Source of the DNA: JBBROS01 sp965260935
GTDB taxonomy: Bacteria > Pseudomonadota > Alphaproteobacteria > Acetobacterales > Acetobacteraceae
Assembly: GCA_965260935.1 (NCBI GenBank)
Contig: OZ253374.1
Coordinates: 1,674,001 to 1,738,000, forward strand
DNA: 64,000 nucleotides
Direction of reading: 5' to 3'
Part shown: piece after piece, positions 17,478-26,932 of the stretch
Numbering within the stretch: the stretch's first letter is position 1
Layout: each line of letters starts with the position of its first letter
The notes under the pieces: model-generated
The model's input: only the letters and a program-made list of their open reading frames with translations
Told to the model about the DNA's origin: nothing
Database searches by the model: none
Position numbers and translations under genes: made by a program

Positions 17478-18121
17478 GCGCCGCGCCGTTCCTGTTCGTG
17501 GGGGCTTTGGCTCTGGGTTTGTCCGGCGCCGTGGCTTGGGAGCTCATGGGGCCTGTGGAGGCGGCGCGCGGGCCGGGGCCGGCGCGGGCGGCGGATGTGC
17601 GGGCCGAGCCTGTTGCCGCTCCGCCCGTTGATGCGGCGGGGGATGTTGCGGCCATCCTGGCCCGGCCGCTGTTCAGCCCGGGCCGGCGGCCGCTCGCGCC
17701 CAACGTCGTGGCCGAAGCGACGCCGGCCGCGGCGGCGCTGCCGCGGCTGACGGGGGTTCTGGTGACGGGGGCGGGGAAGAGCGCCATTTTCGCGGCCCAG
17801 CCGCGGGCGACGGTGGTGGGGGAGGGGGGCAGGCTGGGGCGGTTCACGGTGCGCTCGATCGAGCCCGGGCGGGTGGTAGTGATCGGGCCGGATGGGGCGC
17901 GGACGGTGGAGCCGAGCTTCGACCCGTCGCGTCCTGTGCCGGCGGCTGCCGCGCCGCGGCCGCAGCTTGGCTTGCCGTTGCTGGCGCCGGGCGCTTTTCC
18001 TCCTTTGCAGGAAGGAGCAAAAGACGCCATGCCGTTTAATCAGGTCCCGACGCCATCGGGACTGGCTATCCTGCGCAATGCGGCGACGCAGGCCAAGAAT
18101 GGGACGCCCTCCGGCCGATGA
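17474..18121 (+). CDS. GspC/GspN-like T2SS protein lacking a PDZ domain
   Basis: Probably the inner-membrane protein that contacts the secretin. From the GTG overlapping the gspM stop it is 215 residues: one N-terminal hydrophobic helix (FLFVGALALGLSGAVAWELM), an Ala/Pro-rich spacer, and a homology-region-like domain (ARPLFSPGRRP, LTGVLVTGAGKSAIFAAQ, GGRLGRFTVRSIEPGRVVVI). That domain is the part of GspC that binds GspD. There is no C-terminal PDZ or coiled coil, as in several alphaproteobacterial systems. A longer frame starts at 17312 inside gspM but is unlikely to be used. It couples to gspD by ATGA. Confidence 0.7.
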   Translation: MSAAPFLFVGALALGLSGAVAWELMGPVEAARGPGPARAADVRAEPVAAPPVDAAGDVAAILARPLFSPGRRPLAPNVVAEATPAAAALPRLTGVLVTGAGKSAIFAAQPRATVVGEGGRLGRFTVRSIEPGRVVVIGPDGARTVEPSFDPSRPVPAAAAPRPQLGLPLLAPGAFPPLQEGAKDAMPFNQVPTPSGLAILRNAATQAKNGTPSGR

Positions 18122-20439
18122 GACGAAACTGGTTTTTCGCCTGCCTGCTTTTGCTGGCGGGCTGCGTGTCCACGGAGCCGCCGCTGCTGCAACCGTTGCC
18201 GACGGCGTCTCCGGCGCAGGGGGCCGCGGCGGGGCGGCAGAGCGGCACGGTGGGGGCGGCGGGGAAGACCGCGCCCGCGCTCTACAGCATCGCGCCGGAG
18301 CGGCAGGCGCAGGCGGGCGACGCGAGCGGGCTGGTGGTGTCGGCCAGCGCCGAAGGTTCGGGGGACATCTCGCTTGATTTCGTTGATACCGACATCCGGG
18401 CGGTGGTTGAGCAGATTTTGGGCGGGGTGCTGCACGCGAACTACACTATCGACCCGGCGGTGCGCGGGACGGCGACGTTGCATACGGAGCGGCCGCTGAC
18501 GCGTGCGCAGGCCTTGGCGGCGCTGCAATCGTTGCTGGCGCAGAACGGGGCGGCGCTGGTGCAGAACGGGGCGCTGTACCGGGTGGTGCCGCAGCCGGCG
18601 GCGGCGGCCTCGCCGGGGCTGGCGGCCGGGGCTGGGGCGGCGGGGAGCGCCGTGGTGCCGTTGCGGTACGCGAGCGCGGAGGAGTTGGCGAAGGTGCTGC
18701 AGCCGTTCGTGGGGGCGGGCGGGCGGATCGTGGCGGCGCCGGGGCGGAACGCGCTGGTGATCGGGGGGGACCCGGAGTCGCGGCAAACGCTGCGGAACCT
18801 GGTGGAAGCGTTCGACATCAACCTGCTGGCCGGGCAATCCTACGCCGTCCTGCCGGTGCAGGACGGGGATGCGAAGGATTTCGCGACGGCGCTGCAGGAG
18901 GCGCTGCGGAGCCAACAGGGGGGGGCGCTGGCTGGGGTGGTGCGGGTGCTGCCGATGGCGCGGATCAACGCGGTGCTCGTGGCCTCGGCGCAGCCCAGGT
19001 ACATCGACGACGTGCGGCGGATCTACGCGCTGGTGGAGCGGGCGCGGCGGTCGAGCGTGCGGAACTGGAGCGTGTACTACCTGCAGAACAGCCGCAGCAA
19101 CGACACGGCCTACGTGCTGCAGCAGGCGTTCACGCCGCGGAACGTGACGGCGCAGCCGACGCCGTCCGGGGCGGGGCCGGGCGGGGTGGGGCAGACGCCC
19201 GGGGTTGGCGGATATGGCGGCGGCGGGTTCGGCGGCGGCGGGGTTGGCGGCATCGGGGGCGGGAGGATCGGGGGCGGCGGGGGCATCGGGATCGGGGGAC
19301 AAAGCGGCGGCCTGGGGTTGGGCGGCGGCGGGTTGGGACAAGGGGGGCTTGGGCAACCGGGCGGCGGCGCTGCCGTGCTGGGGGGCGCGCCGGCCCAGGG
19401 GCAGCCGCCGGCGGCCGCGGCGAACCCGTTGCTTGGGGGGCTTGAGCCGGGCGGGGGGGAGAACGCGCCGGAAGCGATGCGGATCATCCCGAACCCGCAG
19501 AACAACGCGCTGCTGATCTACGCCACGCCGCAGGAGCGGGACGAGGTGGAGGCGACGCTGCGGCGGCTCGACATCCTGCCCTTGCAGGTGCGGATCGACG
19601 CGGTGATCGCCGAGGTGACGCTGAACGACCAGCTTCAGTACGGGACGCAGTTCTTCTTCACCAGCGGGGAGTTCAACAGCGTGCTCAGCACGGCGGCGGC
19701 CTCGACCGTCACGGCCGGGCTGAACACGGCGCTGCCGAGCTTCATCTTTTCCGGGCAGGCGGCAACCGGCGCGCCGCTGGCGATCTCGGCGCTGCGGGCG
19801 ATAACCAAGGTGAACGTGCTGTCCTCGCCGCAGGTGATGGTGCTGGACAACGAGGCGGCGCGGCTGCAAGTGGGGCAGTTGGTGCCGTTCCTGACGCAAA
19901 GCTCGCAAAGCACGCTCGCGGCCGGGGCGCCGATTGTCAGCTCGGTGGACTACCGGCAGACGGGCGTGATCATGGACGTGGTGCCGCGGGTGAACAGCGG
20001 CGGGCTGGTGACGCTGGACATCGGCCAGGAAGTGAGCGACGTGCTAGCGACGCAGACGACGCCCGGCTTGAACTCGCCGACGTTTTCGCAGCGGGTGATC
20101 CGCACGCGGGTGGCGGTGCAGGACGGGCAAACGGTGGGGCTGGCGGGGCTGATCCGGGATTCTTCGTCGGAGAACAACAGCGGCATTCCCTGGTTCCGGC
20201 GCATCCCGGTGCTGGGGGCGTTGTTCGGCACGCAGAACAACAGCCAGACGCGGACGGAGCTGCTGGTGCTGATCACGCCGCGGGTGATCCATGACCAGCG
20301 GGACGCGCGGGCGCTGACGGAGGATCTGCGGGACGAGCTGCGCAACGCGGCGGCGCTGCCGGAGCGGATGCGGGGGCTGCCGCGGTATTCCGCGCCGGAC
20401 CCGCAGGCGCGGGTGCGGCGGAACCTCGGGCTGCATTAG
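18118..20439 (+). CDS. gspD: Outer-membrane secretin GspD (lipoprotein form)
   Basis: Forms the outer-membrane channel of the T2SS. The 773-residue protein has a lipoprotein signal (CLLLLAGCVS, Cys 16), so it may reach the outer membrane as a lipoprotein without a separate pilotin. The order is an N0 domain (GDISLDFVDTDIRAVVEQIL), N1-N3 repeats (about residues 170-345), a long glycine-rich linker (about 350-430), and the secretin core (about 455-730). The core contains VNVLSSPQVMVLDNEAARLQ, VPFLT, and the motif VGLAGLIRDSSSENNSGIPW followed by VPVLGALFG. The glycine linker is unusually long and sits within the N3 region. Confidence 0.95.
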   Translation: MRRNWFFACLLLLAGCVSTEPPLLQPLPTASPAQGAAAGRQSGTVGAAGKTAPALYSIAPERQAQAGDASGLVVSASAEGSGDISLDFVDTDIRAVVEQILGGVLHANYTIDPAVRGTATLHTERPLTRAQALAALQSLLAQNGAALVQNGALYRVVPQPAAAASPGLAAGAGAAGSAVVPLRYASAEELAKVLQPFVGAGGRIVAAPGRNALVIGGDPESRQTLRNLVEAFDINLLAGQSYAVLPVQDGDAKDFATALQEALRSQQGGALAGVVRVLPMARINAVLVASAQPRYIDDVRRIYALVERARRSSVRNWSVYYLQNSRSNDTAYVLQQAFTPRNVTAQPTPSGAGPGGVGQTPGVGGYGGGGFGGGGVGGIGGGRIGGGGGIGIGGQSGGLGLGGGGLGQGGLGQPGGGAAVLGGAPAQGQPPAAAANPLLGGLEPGGGENAPEAMRIIPNPQNNALLIYATPQERDEVEATLRRLDILPLQVRIDAVIAEVTLNDQLQYGTQFFFTSGEFNSVLSTAAASTVTAGLNTALPSFIFSGQAATGAPLAISALRAITKVNVLSSPQVMVLDNEAARLQVGQLVPFLTQSSQSTLAAGAPIVSSVDYRQTGVIMDVVPRVNSGGLVTLDIGQEVSDVLATQTTPGLNSPTFSQRVIRTRVAVQDGQTVGLAGLIRDSSSENNSGIPWFRRIPVLGALFGTQNNSQTRTELLVLITPRVIHDQRDARALTEDLRDELRNAAALPERMRGLPRYSAPDPQARVRRNLGLH

Positions 20440-20444
20440 GGCGC

Positions 20445-21263
20445 GTGAGGCATTTGCATCCGGGGGCGGCACGGGGTGAGCGGGGGTTCGCGCTTCTGCT
20501 CGTGCTTTGGTCCTTGGTGCTGCTGACGCTGATCACGACGCGGCTGATCGCGGGGGGGCGGGATGAAGTGAAGCTCGCGTCCAACCTGCGCAGCGCGGCG
20601 GAGGCGGAGATGCTGGCTGACGCCGGGGTGCAGGAGGCGGCATTCCGTTTGTTCGGCCAATTGGGTTCGGGGCTGCCGGTTGGCGGCGAGCAGGTGTTGA
20701 CGCTGCCGGGCGGTGCGGTGCGGGTGCGGATCGTGGACCAGTCCGGGCTGATCAACCCGAACCAGGCGCAGGACGGGCTGCTGGTCGCGTTGCTGCGGGG
20801 GGTGGGGGCGGATACGGGGACGGCGCGGGCGGTGGCGGCGGGGATCATGGAGTGGCGGTCCGGGGGAACGCAGTCCGAGACGCCGGCGGCGAAGGCGGCG
20901 CGGTATCGGGCGGCGGGGCTGGATTACGCGCCGCCGAGCGCGCCGTTCCGGAGCGTGGACGAGGTGGGGCTGGTGCTGGGGATGACGCCGGAGCTGCTTG
21001 CCCGGCTCGCGCCGCATCTGTCGGTGTATTACGTGGGCGACCCCAATCCGGCGGCGGCGGACCCGGTGGTGCTGGAGGCGATCCGTCAGGCGTCCGGGCA
21101 GGCGGCGGCGACCTCGGTCAAATCGGCCGCAAGCCTTACGGTGGCGATCACGGCGGACGCGCAGGGGAGACGCGGAGGGCGGTTCGTGCGGGAGGCGGTG
21201 GTTCGGCTCGGCGGGTCGGGGCCGCTCTACACGGTGCTGGATTGGCGGCGGGGGAAGGGCTGA
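20445..21263 (+). CDS. gspK: Minor pseudopilin GspK
   Basis: Large minor pseudopilin that caps the pilus tip. The 272-residue protein starts at a GTG 5 bp after gspD. The hydrophobic segment ERGFALLLVLWSLVLLTLIT follows the cleavage site. It lacks the +5 Glu, as expected for GspK. The large alpha-helical domain includes VDQSGLINPNQAQDGLL, a helix-hairpin-helix-like stretch FRSVDEVGLVLGMTPELLARL, and a beta-rich end. Its TGA overlaps the ATG of the giant glycosyltransferase gene. Confidence 0.9.
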   Translation: MRHLHPGAARGERGFALLLVLWSLVLLTLITTRLIAGGRDEVKLASNLRSAAEAEMLADAGVQEAAFRLFGQLGSGLPVGGEQVLTLPGGAVRVRIVDQSGLINPNQAQDGLLVALLRGVGADTGTARAVAAGIMEWRSGGTQSETPAAKAARYRAAGLDYAPPSAPFRSVDEVGLVLGMTPELLARLAPHLSVYYVGDPNPAAADPVVLEAIRQASGQAAATSVKSAASLTVAITADAQGRRGGRFVREAVVRLGGSGPLYTVLDWRRGKG

Positions 21264-24200
21264 TGGCGTTCGTCTCATACGCGCAGAACGGCGAGGACGT
21301 GCTGCTGTGGCGGGCGTTCCGGGACGTGGGGACCGGGTTCTACGTGGATGTGGGGGCTTGGCACCCGGACGAGGATTCGGTGACGCGCGCGTTCTATGAC
21401 CGCGGCTGGCGGGGGATCAACATCGAGGCTGCGCCGGAGATGGCGGAGCGGGTGGCGGCTGCCCGGCCGCGGGACGTGACGCTGGCGGTGGCGGCGGGGG
21501 CGGCGGACGGGGCGGCGACGCTGCATCGGGTGGCGGGGACGGGGCTGTCGACGATCGACGCGGACACGGCGGAACTGCTGCCAGGGGCGGGGTTCGAGGC
21601 GGATACGATCGACGTGCCGGTGCGGCGGCTGGACGGGATCTTGGCGGCCCATGCGGCGGGGGCGATCCATTTCCTCAAGGTGGACGTGGAGGGGGCGGAG
21701 CGGGCGGTGCTGGAAGGGTGCGACTTCGGGCGGTTCCGGCCGCAGGTCGTGCTGGTGGAGGCGACGCGTCCGCTTTCGAGCGTGCCGACGCATGAGGGGT
21801 GGGAGCATCTGCTGACCGGGGCCGGGTATCGGTTCACGTTCTTCGACGGGCTGAACCGGTTCTACGTGGCCGAGGAACATGCCGGGCGATTGGCGGCTTG
21901 CTTCGCGACGCCGGTGAACGTGCTGGACGGGTACGTGCGGGCGGCAGACGCGGCGTGGGCGCGGGCGGCGGCGGAGCAGGAGGGGCGGGTGCGGGAGGCG
22001 CTCGGGCAGGTCCGGGACGCGCTTCGGCAGGCTGGGGCGGCCGAGGAGCAGGCTCGGGCGGCTTACGCGCGGGGGTTCGAGCAGGCCCGGGAGGCGGGAT
22101 CGCTGCGCGTGCGGCTGGAGGCGGCGGAGGGGGGAAAGGCGGAGGCGGAGCGGCGGATGCTGGCGGCGGATGCCTGGGGCCATGCGTGCGACGCGCGGCG
22201 GCTGGAGGCGGAGGCGCGGGCGGCGGAGCTGAGCGCGGCGCTGGAAGCACAGGCGGCGGAGCGGGCGGCGTTGCTGGAGGCGCTGGATGCGCGGGAGCGG
22301 CTGCTGCGGGCGTTCGAGGCGAGCACGTCGTGGCAGCTGACGCGGCCGGTGCGGGCCTTGTCGGGGCTGGTCCGGCCCCGGGGGGAGGCGACGCCGAGGC
22401 CGCCCGTTCCCGGCTTGCCGGCGGTTTTGCCGCCCCCGGAGGAGCCGACGCCGATGCTGCCGGAGGTTGAGAGTCCGTCGCCGCCCGTTCCCGAGCCGGC
22501 ATCGCCTGCCGCCGCGGCTTCGGAGACGCCGAGGCGGCAGCCGGGCACGTTGCGGGCGGTGCACCAGTTCCATTCCGGGTCGGCGACCGGGGATGCGGTC
22601 ACGAATTCCATGCTGCTGGTCCGGCGGCTGCTGCGGGCGGAGGGCTACCGCAGCGAGATCTTCGTCGAGCACGTGGACCCGGCGCTTTCGCGGGAGCTGC
22701 GTCCGTTATCGAGCCTGCCCGGCGGCGGCGATCACGTGCTGATCGTGCACCACTCGATGGGGCATGACGCGCTGGAGCGGGTGCTGGGCGGGGATGCTCC
22801 GGTGATCCTGTTCTACCACAACATCACGCCTGCCGAGTTGCTGCCGCCGTTTTCGGGGTTGCAGCATTACGCGCGGCTTGGGCGGGAGCAGTTGGAACGG
22901 ATTCGCGGGCGGGCAGTGGCGGCGCTGGCGGATAGCGAGTTCAACGCGATCGAGCTGCGGCGGGCCGGGTTCGCGGCGGTGCGGGCTTGCTCGCTGCTGT
23001 TCGATTTGGATGCGCTCCGGGCGGATGGCGGCGTGCGGGCGGAGGGGGGGCCGTTCACGGTGCTGTTCGTGGGGCGGGTGACCGAGTCGAAGGGGCAGGC
23101 GGATCTGGTGGACGCGTTTGCGGCGTTCGCCGGGTCGTATGGGCGTCCGGCGCGGCTGGTGCTGGTGGGGCGGACGGATGGTCCGGGCGATTACCTGCGG
23201 GTGATCGACGAGCGGATGCGGGGGCATGGGGTCGTGGACGCCGTTACCCTGACGGGGGCGGTTTCGGATGCCGAACTGGCGGCGTGGTACCGGGCGGCGG
23301 ACCTTTACGTGTCGTTGAGCTGGCATGAGGGGTTCGGGGTGCCGTTGGCGGAGGCGGTGGCGCGGGGGGCGCCGGTGCTGGCCTGGGGGGGCGGCGCCGT
23401 GCCGTATACGCTCGGGGACGAGGCCGGGCTGCTGAGGTCGCGCGAGGCGGCGGCGGTTGGGCGGCGGATACTGGAGCTGGCGGAGGACGGGGCGTTGCGG
23501 GCGGGGTTGCTCGCGGGGCAGCGGGCGGCGCTGGGGCGGTTCGCTTTGTCGCGGCAGTGGCCGGCGATGCAGGAGGCCTTGGCGCGGGCCGGGGCAGTGG
23601 GGCCGGCCGACGCGGCGGCGCGGGCGGCATTGGCCGGGCAGATGCGGTTCACGGTCGAGGGCCACGCGCAGGGGAGCTATAGCTTGGCGGCGGTGAACCG
23701 GGGCTTGGCCGGGGCGATCGAGGCGGAGCGGCCGGGGCGGGTGCGGCTCGTGCCGGTGGAGGGGGTGCGGGCGACGGATTTCTCGGCTTTGGCCCCGGAG
23801 GCGCGGGGGTTGGTGGAGCGGGCGGGGCATCCGAGCGGGCCGCAGGTGGTGATCAGCCAGCATTACCCGATCCATGTGCCGCCGGAGCGGGGCGATGTGG
23901 CTTTGGCGCTGGTGTTCTGGGAGGAGTCGCTGCTGCCGGGCGAGATGATCGAGACGCTGGCGGCGGGGTTCGACGCGGTGCTGGCGCCGTCGCGGTTCGT
24001 GGCGAAGGCGCTGCTTGATTCCGGGCTGCCGTTGCCGGTGCGGGTGGTGGGGCAGGCGCCGGCCTTGGGCGCGTTCGAGGCGTTGGGGCGGGAGCGGCGG
24101 CGACGGGATGGGGGCGCGTTCACGTTCCTGCATGTCTCGTCGTGCTTCCCGCGCAAGGGGGTGGACGTGCTGCTTGCGGCGTATGCGCGGGCGTTCCGGC

Positions 24201-25861
24201 GGGGCGACGCGGTGCGGCTGGTCATCAAGGGGTTCCCCAACCCGCACAACACGGTTCCGGAGCAGGTGGCGACGTTGCAGGCGGCGGATCCCGAGCTTGC
24301 CCCAATCGAGGTGATCGACCGGGACCTCCATGCGGAGGCGATGCTCGGGCTGTTCCGGCGCGCGGACGCGATGGTGCTGCCGACGCGCGGGGAGGGGCTG
24401 AACCTGCCGGCGGCGGAGGCGATGGCGGCGGGGACGCCGCTGATCGTGACCGGGATCGGCGGGCACATGGATTTCGTGGATGGGGAAACGGCGCGGCTGC
24501 TGGACTACCGGCTCGCGCCGTCGCGGAGCCACCTGGCGACGGCGCACTCGCTTTGGGCGGAACCGGACGAGGACGACCTGGTCGCGGCGTTGCGGGAGAT
24601 CGAGGCGACGCGGCGGGATGCGGCGGCTGCGGCGGCCTGGGAGGCGCGGACGGCGCGGGCGCGGGAGCAGGTCGGGCGGCGGCTCGGGGCCGCGAGGATG
24701 GTGGAGCGGATCGAGGGGGCGGCGCTCGACGTGCTGCTGCGGGGGCCTCGGGAGCCGTTGCAGGTGGCTTGGGTGACGAGCTGGGGGGTGCGGTGCGGGG
24801 TGGCGGAGTATTCGCGGCACCTGCTGGGGGCGATGCGGGAGGAGGCGGAGGTTTCGCACGCGGTGCTGTGGGACGACCGGATGGCGGCGGAGGGGCGAGG
24901 CGGGGTCGCGGGCCGGCCGGTTTGGGACTTGGCGCGGGCGGAGGACGTTCGGCGGTTCGAGGCGGCGGTGGCGGCGGAGGATCCGCGGGCGGTGGTGTTC
25001 CAGCATCAGCCGGGGCTGATCCCGTGGGCGGCGTTGCCGGGTTGGCTGGGCTCGACGGCGCTGGGGGGGCGGGTTGTCGTGGCGACGCTGCACAACACGC
25101 GGGATTTGGATGACCTGGCGGGGGATTTGCTGGAGGCGGTGCGGGGCGCGCTGGCCCGCGCCGACCGGGTGGTGGTGCATACGGAGCGTGACCTGGCCCG
25201 GCTGCGGAGGCTCGGGCTGGCGGCGAACGTGGCGCTGTTCCCGCATGGGGCGCGCGAAGGATTGCCGGTGCGTGCCGCGGCGGCTGTGGGGAATGCGCCG
25301 TTGATCGGTTGCTACGGGTTTTTCCTGCCGGGGAAGGGGGTGGGGCGGCTGATCGAGGCCGTTGCGTCGCTGCGGCGGGGGCGGCCCGGGGTGCGGCTGC
25401 GGCTGGTGAACGCGGAATATGACGGGGAGGGTTCGCGGGAGGAGATCGCGGCGTGCCGGGCTTTGGCGGCGGCGGCGGGGCTGGAGACTGCGATCGAGTG
25501 GGAAACGGGGTTCCTGGACGACGACGAATCGCTGGGGTTGTTGTCGGAGTGCGACGTGGTCGTGCTGCCGACGCAGGCGAGCAAGGAGGCTTCGAGCGCC
25601 GCGGTGCGGATGGCGCTCGCTTCGGGCGCGCCGGTGCTGACGACGCCCCTGCCGCTTTACGACGACGTTGGGGCGGCGGTGGTTCGGAGCGCCGGGAGTT
25701 CGGCGGCGGAGCTGGCCGACGGGATCGAGGCGCTGCTGGGCGATGTGCCGGCACGGTCGGCGGCGCAGCGGGCGGCACAAAGCTGGCTGGGAGGTTCGCA
25801 GTGGCCGCTGGTCGCGCGGCGGTTCCTGGGGATGGTCAAAGGACTGTGCGCTTCCGAGTAA
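21263..25861 (+). CDS. Giant multidomain protein: FkbM methyltransferase, coiled coil, three GT4-like glycosyltransferase domains
   Basis: A 1532-residue protein, almost certainly acting on glycans. Order: residues 1-225 FkbM methyltransferase (FYVDVGAWHPDEDS for SAM, FLKVDVEGAERAVLEG). About 228-355 is an Ala/Glu/Arg-rich coiled coil ending in a FEASTSWQLTRPVRAL motif common in polysaccharide enzymes. About 370-425 is a Pro-rich linker. About 430-785 is the first GT4-like domain (LFVGRVTESKGQADLVDAFA, HEGFGVPLAEAVARGAPVLA). About 795-1160 is the second (HVSSCFPRKGVDVLLAAY, RGEGLNLPAAEAMAAGTPLI). About 1166-1525 is the third (GVRCGVAEYSRHLL, GKGVGRLIEAVASL), whose C-terminal E-E motif is weaker. 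The start ATG overlaps the gspK stop (TGATG), so translation is coupled to the T2SS operon. A longer frame upstream to 20852 is antisense-like filler. Its acceptor is unknown. Confidence 0.88.
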   Translation: MAFVSYAQNGEDVLLWRAFRDVGTGFYVDVGAWHPDEDSVTRAFYDRGWRGINIEAAPEMAERVAAARPRDVTLAVAAGAADGAATLHRVAGTGLSTIDADTAELLPGAGFEADTIDVPVRRLDGILAAHAAGAIHFLKVDVEGAERAVLEGCDFGRFRPQVVLVEATRPLSSVPTHEGWEHLLTGAGYRFTFFDGLNRFYVAEEHAGRLAACFATPVNVLDGYVRAADAAWARAAAEQEGRVREALGQVRDALRQAGAAEEQARAAYARGFEQAREAGSLRVRLEAAEGGKAEAERRMLAADAWGHACDARRLEAEARAAELSAALEAQAAERAALLEALDARERLLRAFEASTSWQLTRPVRALSGLVRPRGEATPRPPVPGLPAVLPPPEEPTPMLPEVESPSPPVPEPASPAAAASETPRRQPGTLRAVHQFHSGSATGDAVTNSMLLVRRLLRAEGYRSEIFVEHVDPALSRELRPLSSLPGGGDHVLIVHHSMGHDALERVLGGDAPVILFYHNITPAELLPPFSGLQHYARLGREQLERIRGRAVAALADSEFNAIELRRAGFAAVRACSLLFDLDALRADGGVRAEGGPFTVLFVGRVTESKGQADLVDAFAAFAGSYGRPARLVLVGRTDGPGDYLRVIDERMRGHGVVDAVTLTGAVSDAELAAWYRAADLYVSLSWHEGFGVPLAEAVARGAPVLAWGGGAVPYTLGDEAGLLRSREAAAVGRRILELAEDGALRAGLLAGQRAALGRFALSRQWPAMQEALARAGAVGPADAAARAALAGQMRFTVEGHAQGSYSLAAVNRGLAGAIEAERPGRVRLVPVEGVRATDFSALAPEARGLVERAGHPSGPQVVISQHYPIHVPPERGDVALALVFWEESLLPGEMIETLAAGFDAVLAPSRFVAKALLDSGLPLPVRVVGQAPALGAFEALGRERRRRDGGAFTFLHVSSCFPRKGVDVLLAAYARAFRRGDAVRLVIKGFPNPHNTVPEQVATLQAADPELAPIEVIDRDLHAEAMLGLFRRADAMVLPTRGEGLNLPAAEAMAAGTPLIVTGIGGHMDFVDGETARLLDYRLAPSRSHLATAHSLWAEPDEDDLVAALREIEATRRDAAAAAAWEARTARAREQVGRRLGAARMVERIEGAALDVLLRGPREPLQVAWVTSWGVRCGVAEYSRHLLGAMREEAEVSHAVLWDDRMAAEGRGGVAGRPVWDLARAEDVRRFEAAVAAEDPRAVVFQHQPGLIPWAALPGWLGSTALGGRVVVATLHNTRDLDDLAGDLLEAVRGALARADRVVVHTERDLARLRRLGLAANVALFPHGAREGLPVRAAAAVGNAPLIGCYGFFLPGKGVGRLIEAVASLRRGRPGVRLRLVNAEYDGEGSREEIAACRALAAAAGLETAIEWETGFLDDDESLGLLSECDVVVLPTQASKEASSAAVRMALASGAPVLTTPLPLYDDVGAAVVRSAGSSAAELADGIEALLGDVPARSAAQRAAQSWLGGSQWPLVARRFLGMVKGLCASE

Positions 25862-25881
25862 ATAACAACAAAATCTAACCA

Positions 25882-25918
25882 GATTCGTTTCGAATCCGTG
25901 CATCCGCCGGGCGGTTTT
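25882..25918 (+). terminator. Probable terminator of the T2SS/glycosyltransferase operon
   Basis: Two stacked hairpins follow the operon. GATTCG-TTT-CGAATC (25882-25896) is a perfect 6-bp stem. CCGC-CGG-GCGG (25904-25914) is directly followed by TTTT. The second has the stem-plus-U-tract form of an intrinsic terminator, though short. Confidence 0.45.
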
Positions 25919-26006
25919 GATCGTAACAATACCGAAGCGTTCCGCTAGGGCCGGCACTTCCGCCGCGCTTTGAGTGGATGCAGGCTGTCAGGTTACGGGA
26001 GAACGT

Positions 26007-26918
26007 ATGTACATGGACAAGGAAGAGGGCGGCTTGGCCGTCACGACGGGTGTGGACCGGCGCGGCCTGATGGGCCGGGTTGGCGCGGGAACGGCCGGCG
26101 TTGCGGCTTTGGCGGCGCTGTCGGCGGGCGGGCTGGTGGCTGGCAGCAGCCCGGCGCGGGCTCAGGGCGTCACGGATGTGGACATCCTGAACTTCGCGTT
26201 GAACCTGGAATACCTGGAGGCCGAGTTCTACACGCGGGCGGTGCGGGGGACGGGGCTGGCCGCGGGCGACACGAGCGGGACGGGCGCTCAGGGCGGCGTC
26301 ACGGGCGGGTCGCAGGTGCCGTTCAAGAGCGATTACGTGGCGAAGTATGCGGCGCTGATCGCGTCGGACGAGGAAAGCCACGTCCAGTTCCTGCGGTCGG
26401 CGCTGGGCGCCTCGGCGGTGGCGGAGCCGGCGATTGACTTGCAGGCGTCGTTCACGACGCTGGCGGTGGCGGCCGGGCTGATCGTGCCGGGGCAGACGTT
26501 CAACCCGTTCGCGGACGACGTGAGCTTCCTGCTCGGCGCGTTCATCTTCGAGGACGTGGGCGTGACGGCCTATAACGGGGCCGCGCCGCTGATTACGGAC
26601 AAGACCTACCTGGGCGCCGCGGCATCGATCCTGGCGGTCGAGGCTTACCATGGCGGGACGATCCGCACGTTGCTGGCCAACATCGGCGCGAGCGCTGCGG
26701 TGAACATGATCGCGGCGTTGCGGGGGCGGCTGGACGGCGTGAACGCCGAGCAGCCGATGAGCTTGCCCGGCAACAACTACAACACGGTGCCGACGAACGG
26801 CCAGGCGCTCGCGTATGGGCGGACGCCGCGGCAGGTGCTGAACATCGTCTACGGCGCGGCGAACGCGCCGAGCGGGCTGTTCTTTCCGAATGGGATGAAT
26901 GGCACGCTTACGTCTTAA
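26007..26918 (+). CDS. Exported ferritin-like (desiccation-associated type) protein
   Basis: Secreted or periplasmic helical protein of the ferritin-like/DUF4439-Ferritin_2 group, often called desiccation-related. From the ATG at 26007 (preceded by GGGAGA) it is 303 residues. It has a twin-arginine-like leader: DRRGLMGRVGAGTAGVAAL, cleaved near ARA-QGV around residue 42. The ferritin-like core shows the helices ILNFALNLEYLEAEFYTRAV and YAALIASDEESHVQFLRSAL, then FIFEDVGVTAYNGAAPL and ILAVEAYHGGTIRTLLANI, with Glu/His residues where a di-metal site would sit. It lies between the T2SS operon and gspG. A Tat-folded protein is a plausible T2SS substrate; that is inference. Confidence 0.83.
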   Translation: MYMDKEEGGLAVTTGVDRRGLMGRVGAGTAGVAALAALSAGGLVAGSSPARAQGVTDVDILNFALNLEYLEAEFYTRAVRGTGLAAGDTSGTGAQGGVTGGSQVPFKSDYVAKYAALIASDEESHVQFLRSALGASAVAEPAIDLQASFTTLAVAAGLIVPGQTFNPFADDVSFLLGAFIFEDVGVTAYNGAAPLITDKTYLGAAASILAVEAYHGGTIRTLLANIGASAAVNMIAALRGRLDGVNAEQPMSLPGNNYNTVPTNGQALAYGRTPRQVLNIVYGAANAPSGLFFPNGMNGTLTS

Positions 26919-26932
26919 GGCTTTTTTGGCGC

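Noticed and set aside
22706..25957. Minus-strand open frame of 1083 codons
   Set aside because: It is the mirror of the giant glycosyltransferase gene. Its composition is dominated by Arg, Pro and His, as expected of antisense in very GC-rich DNA, with no domain.
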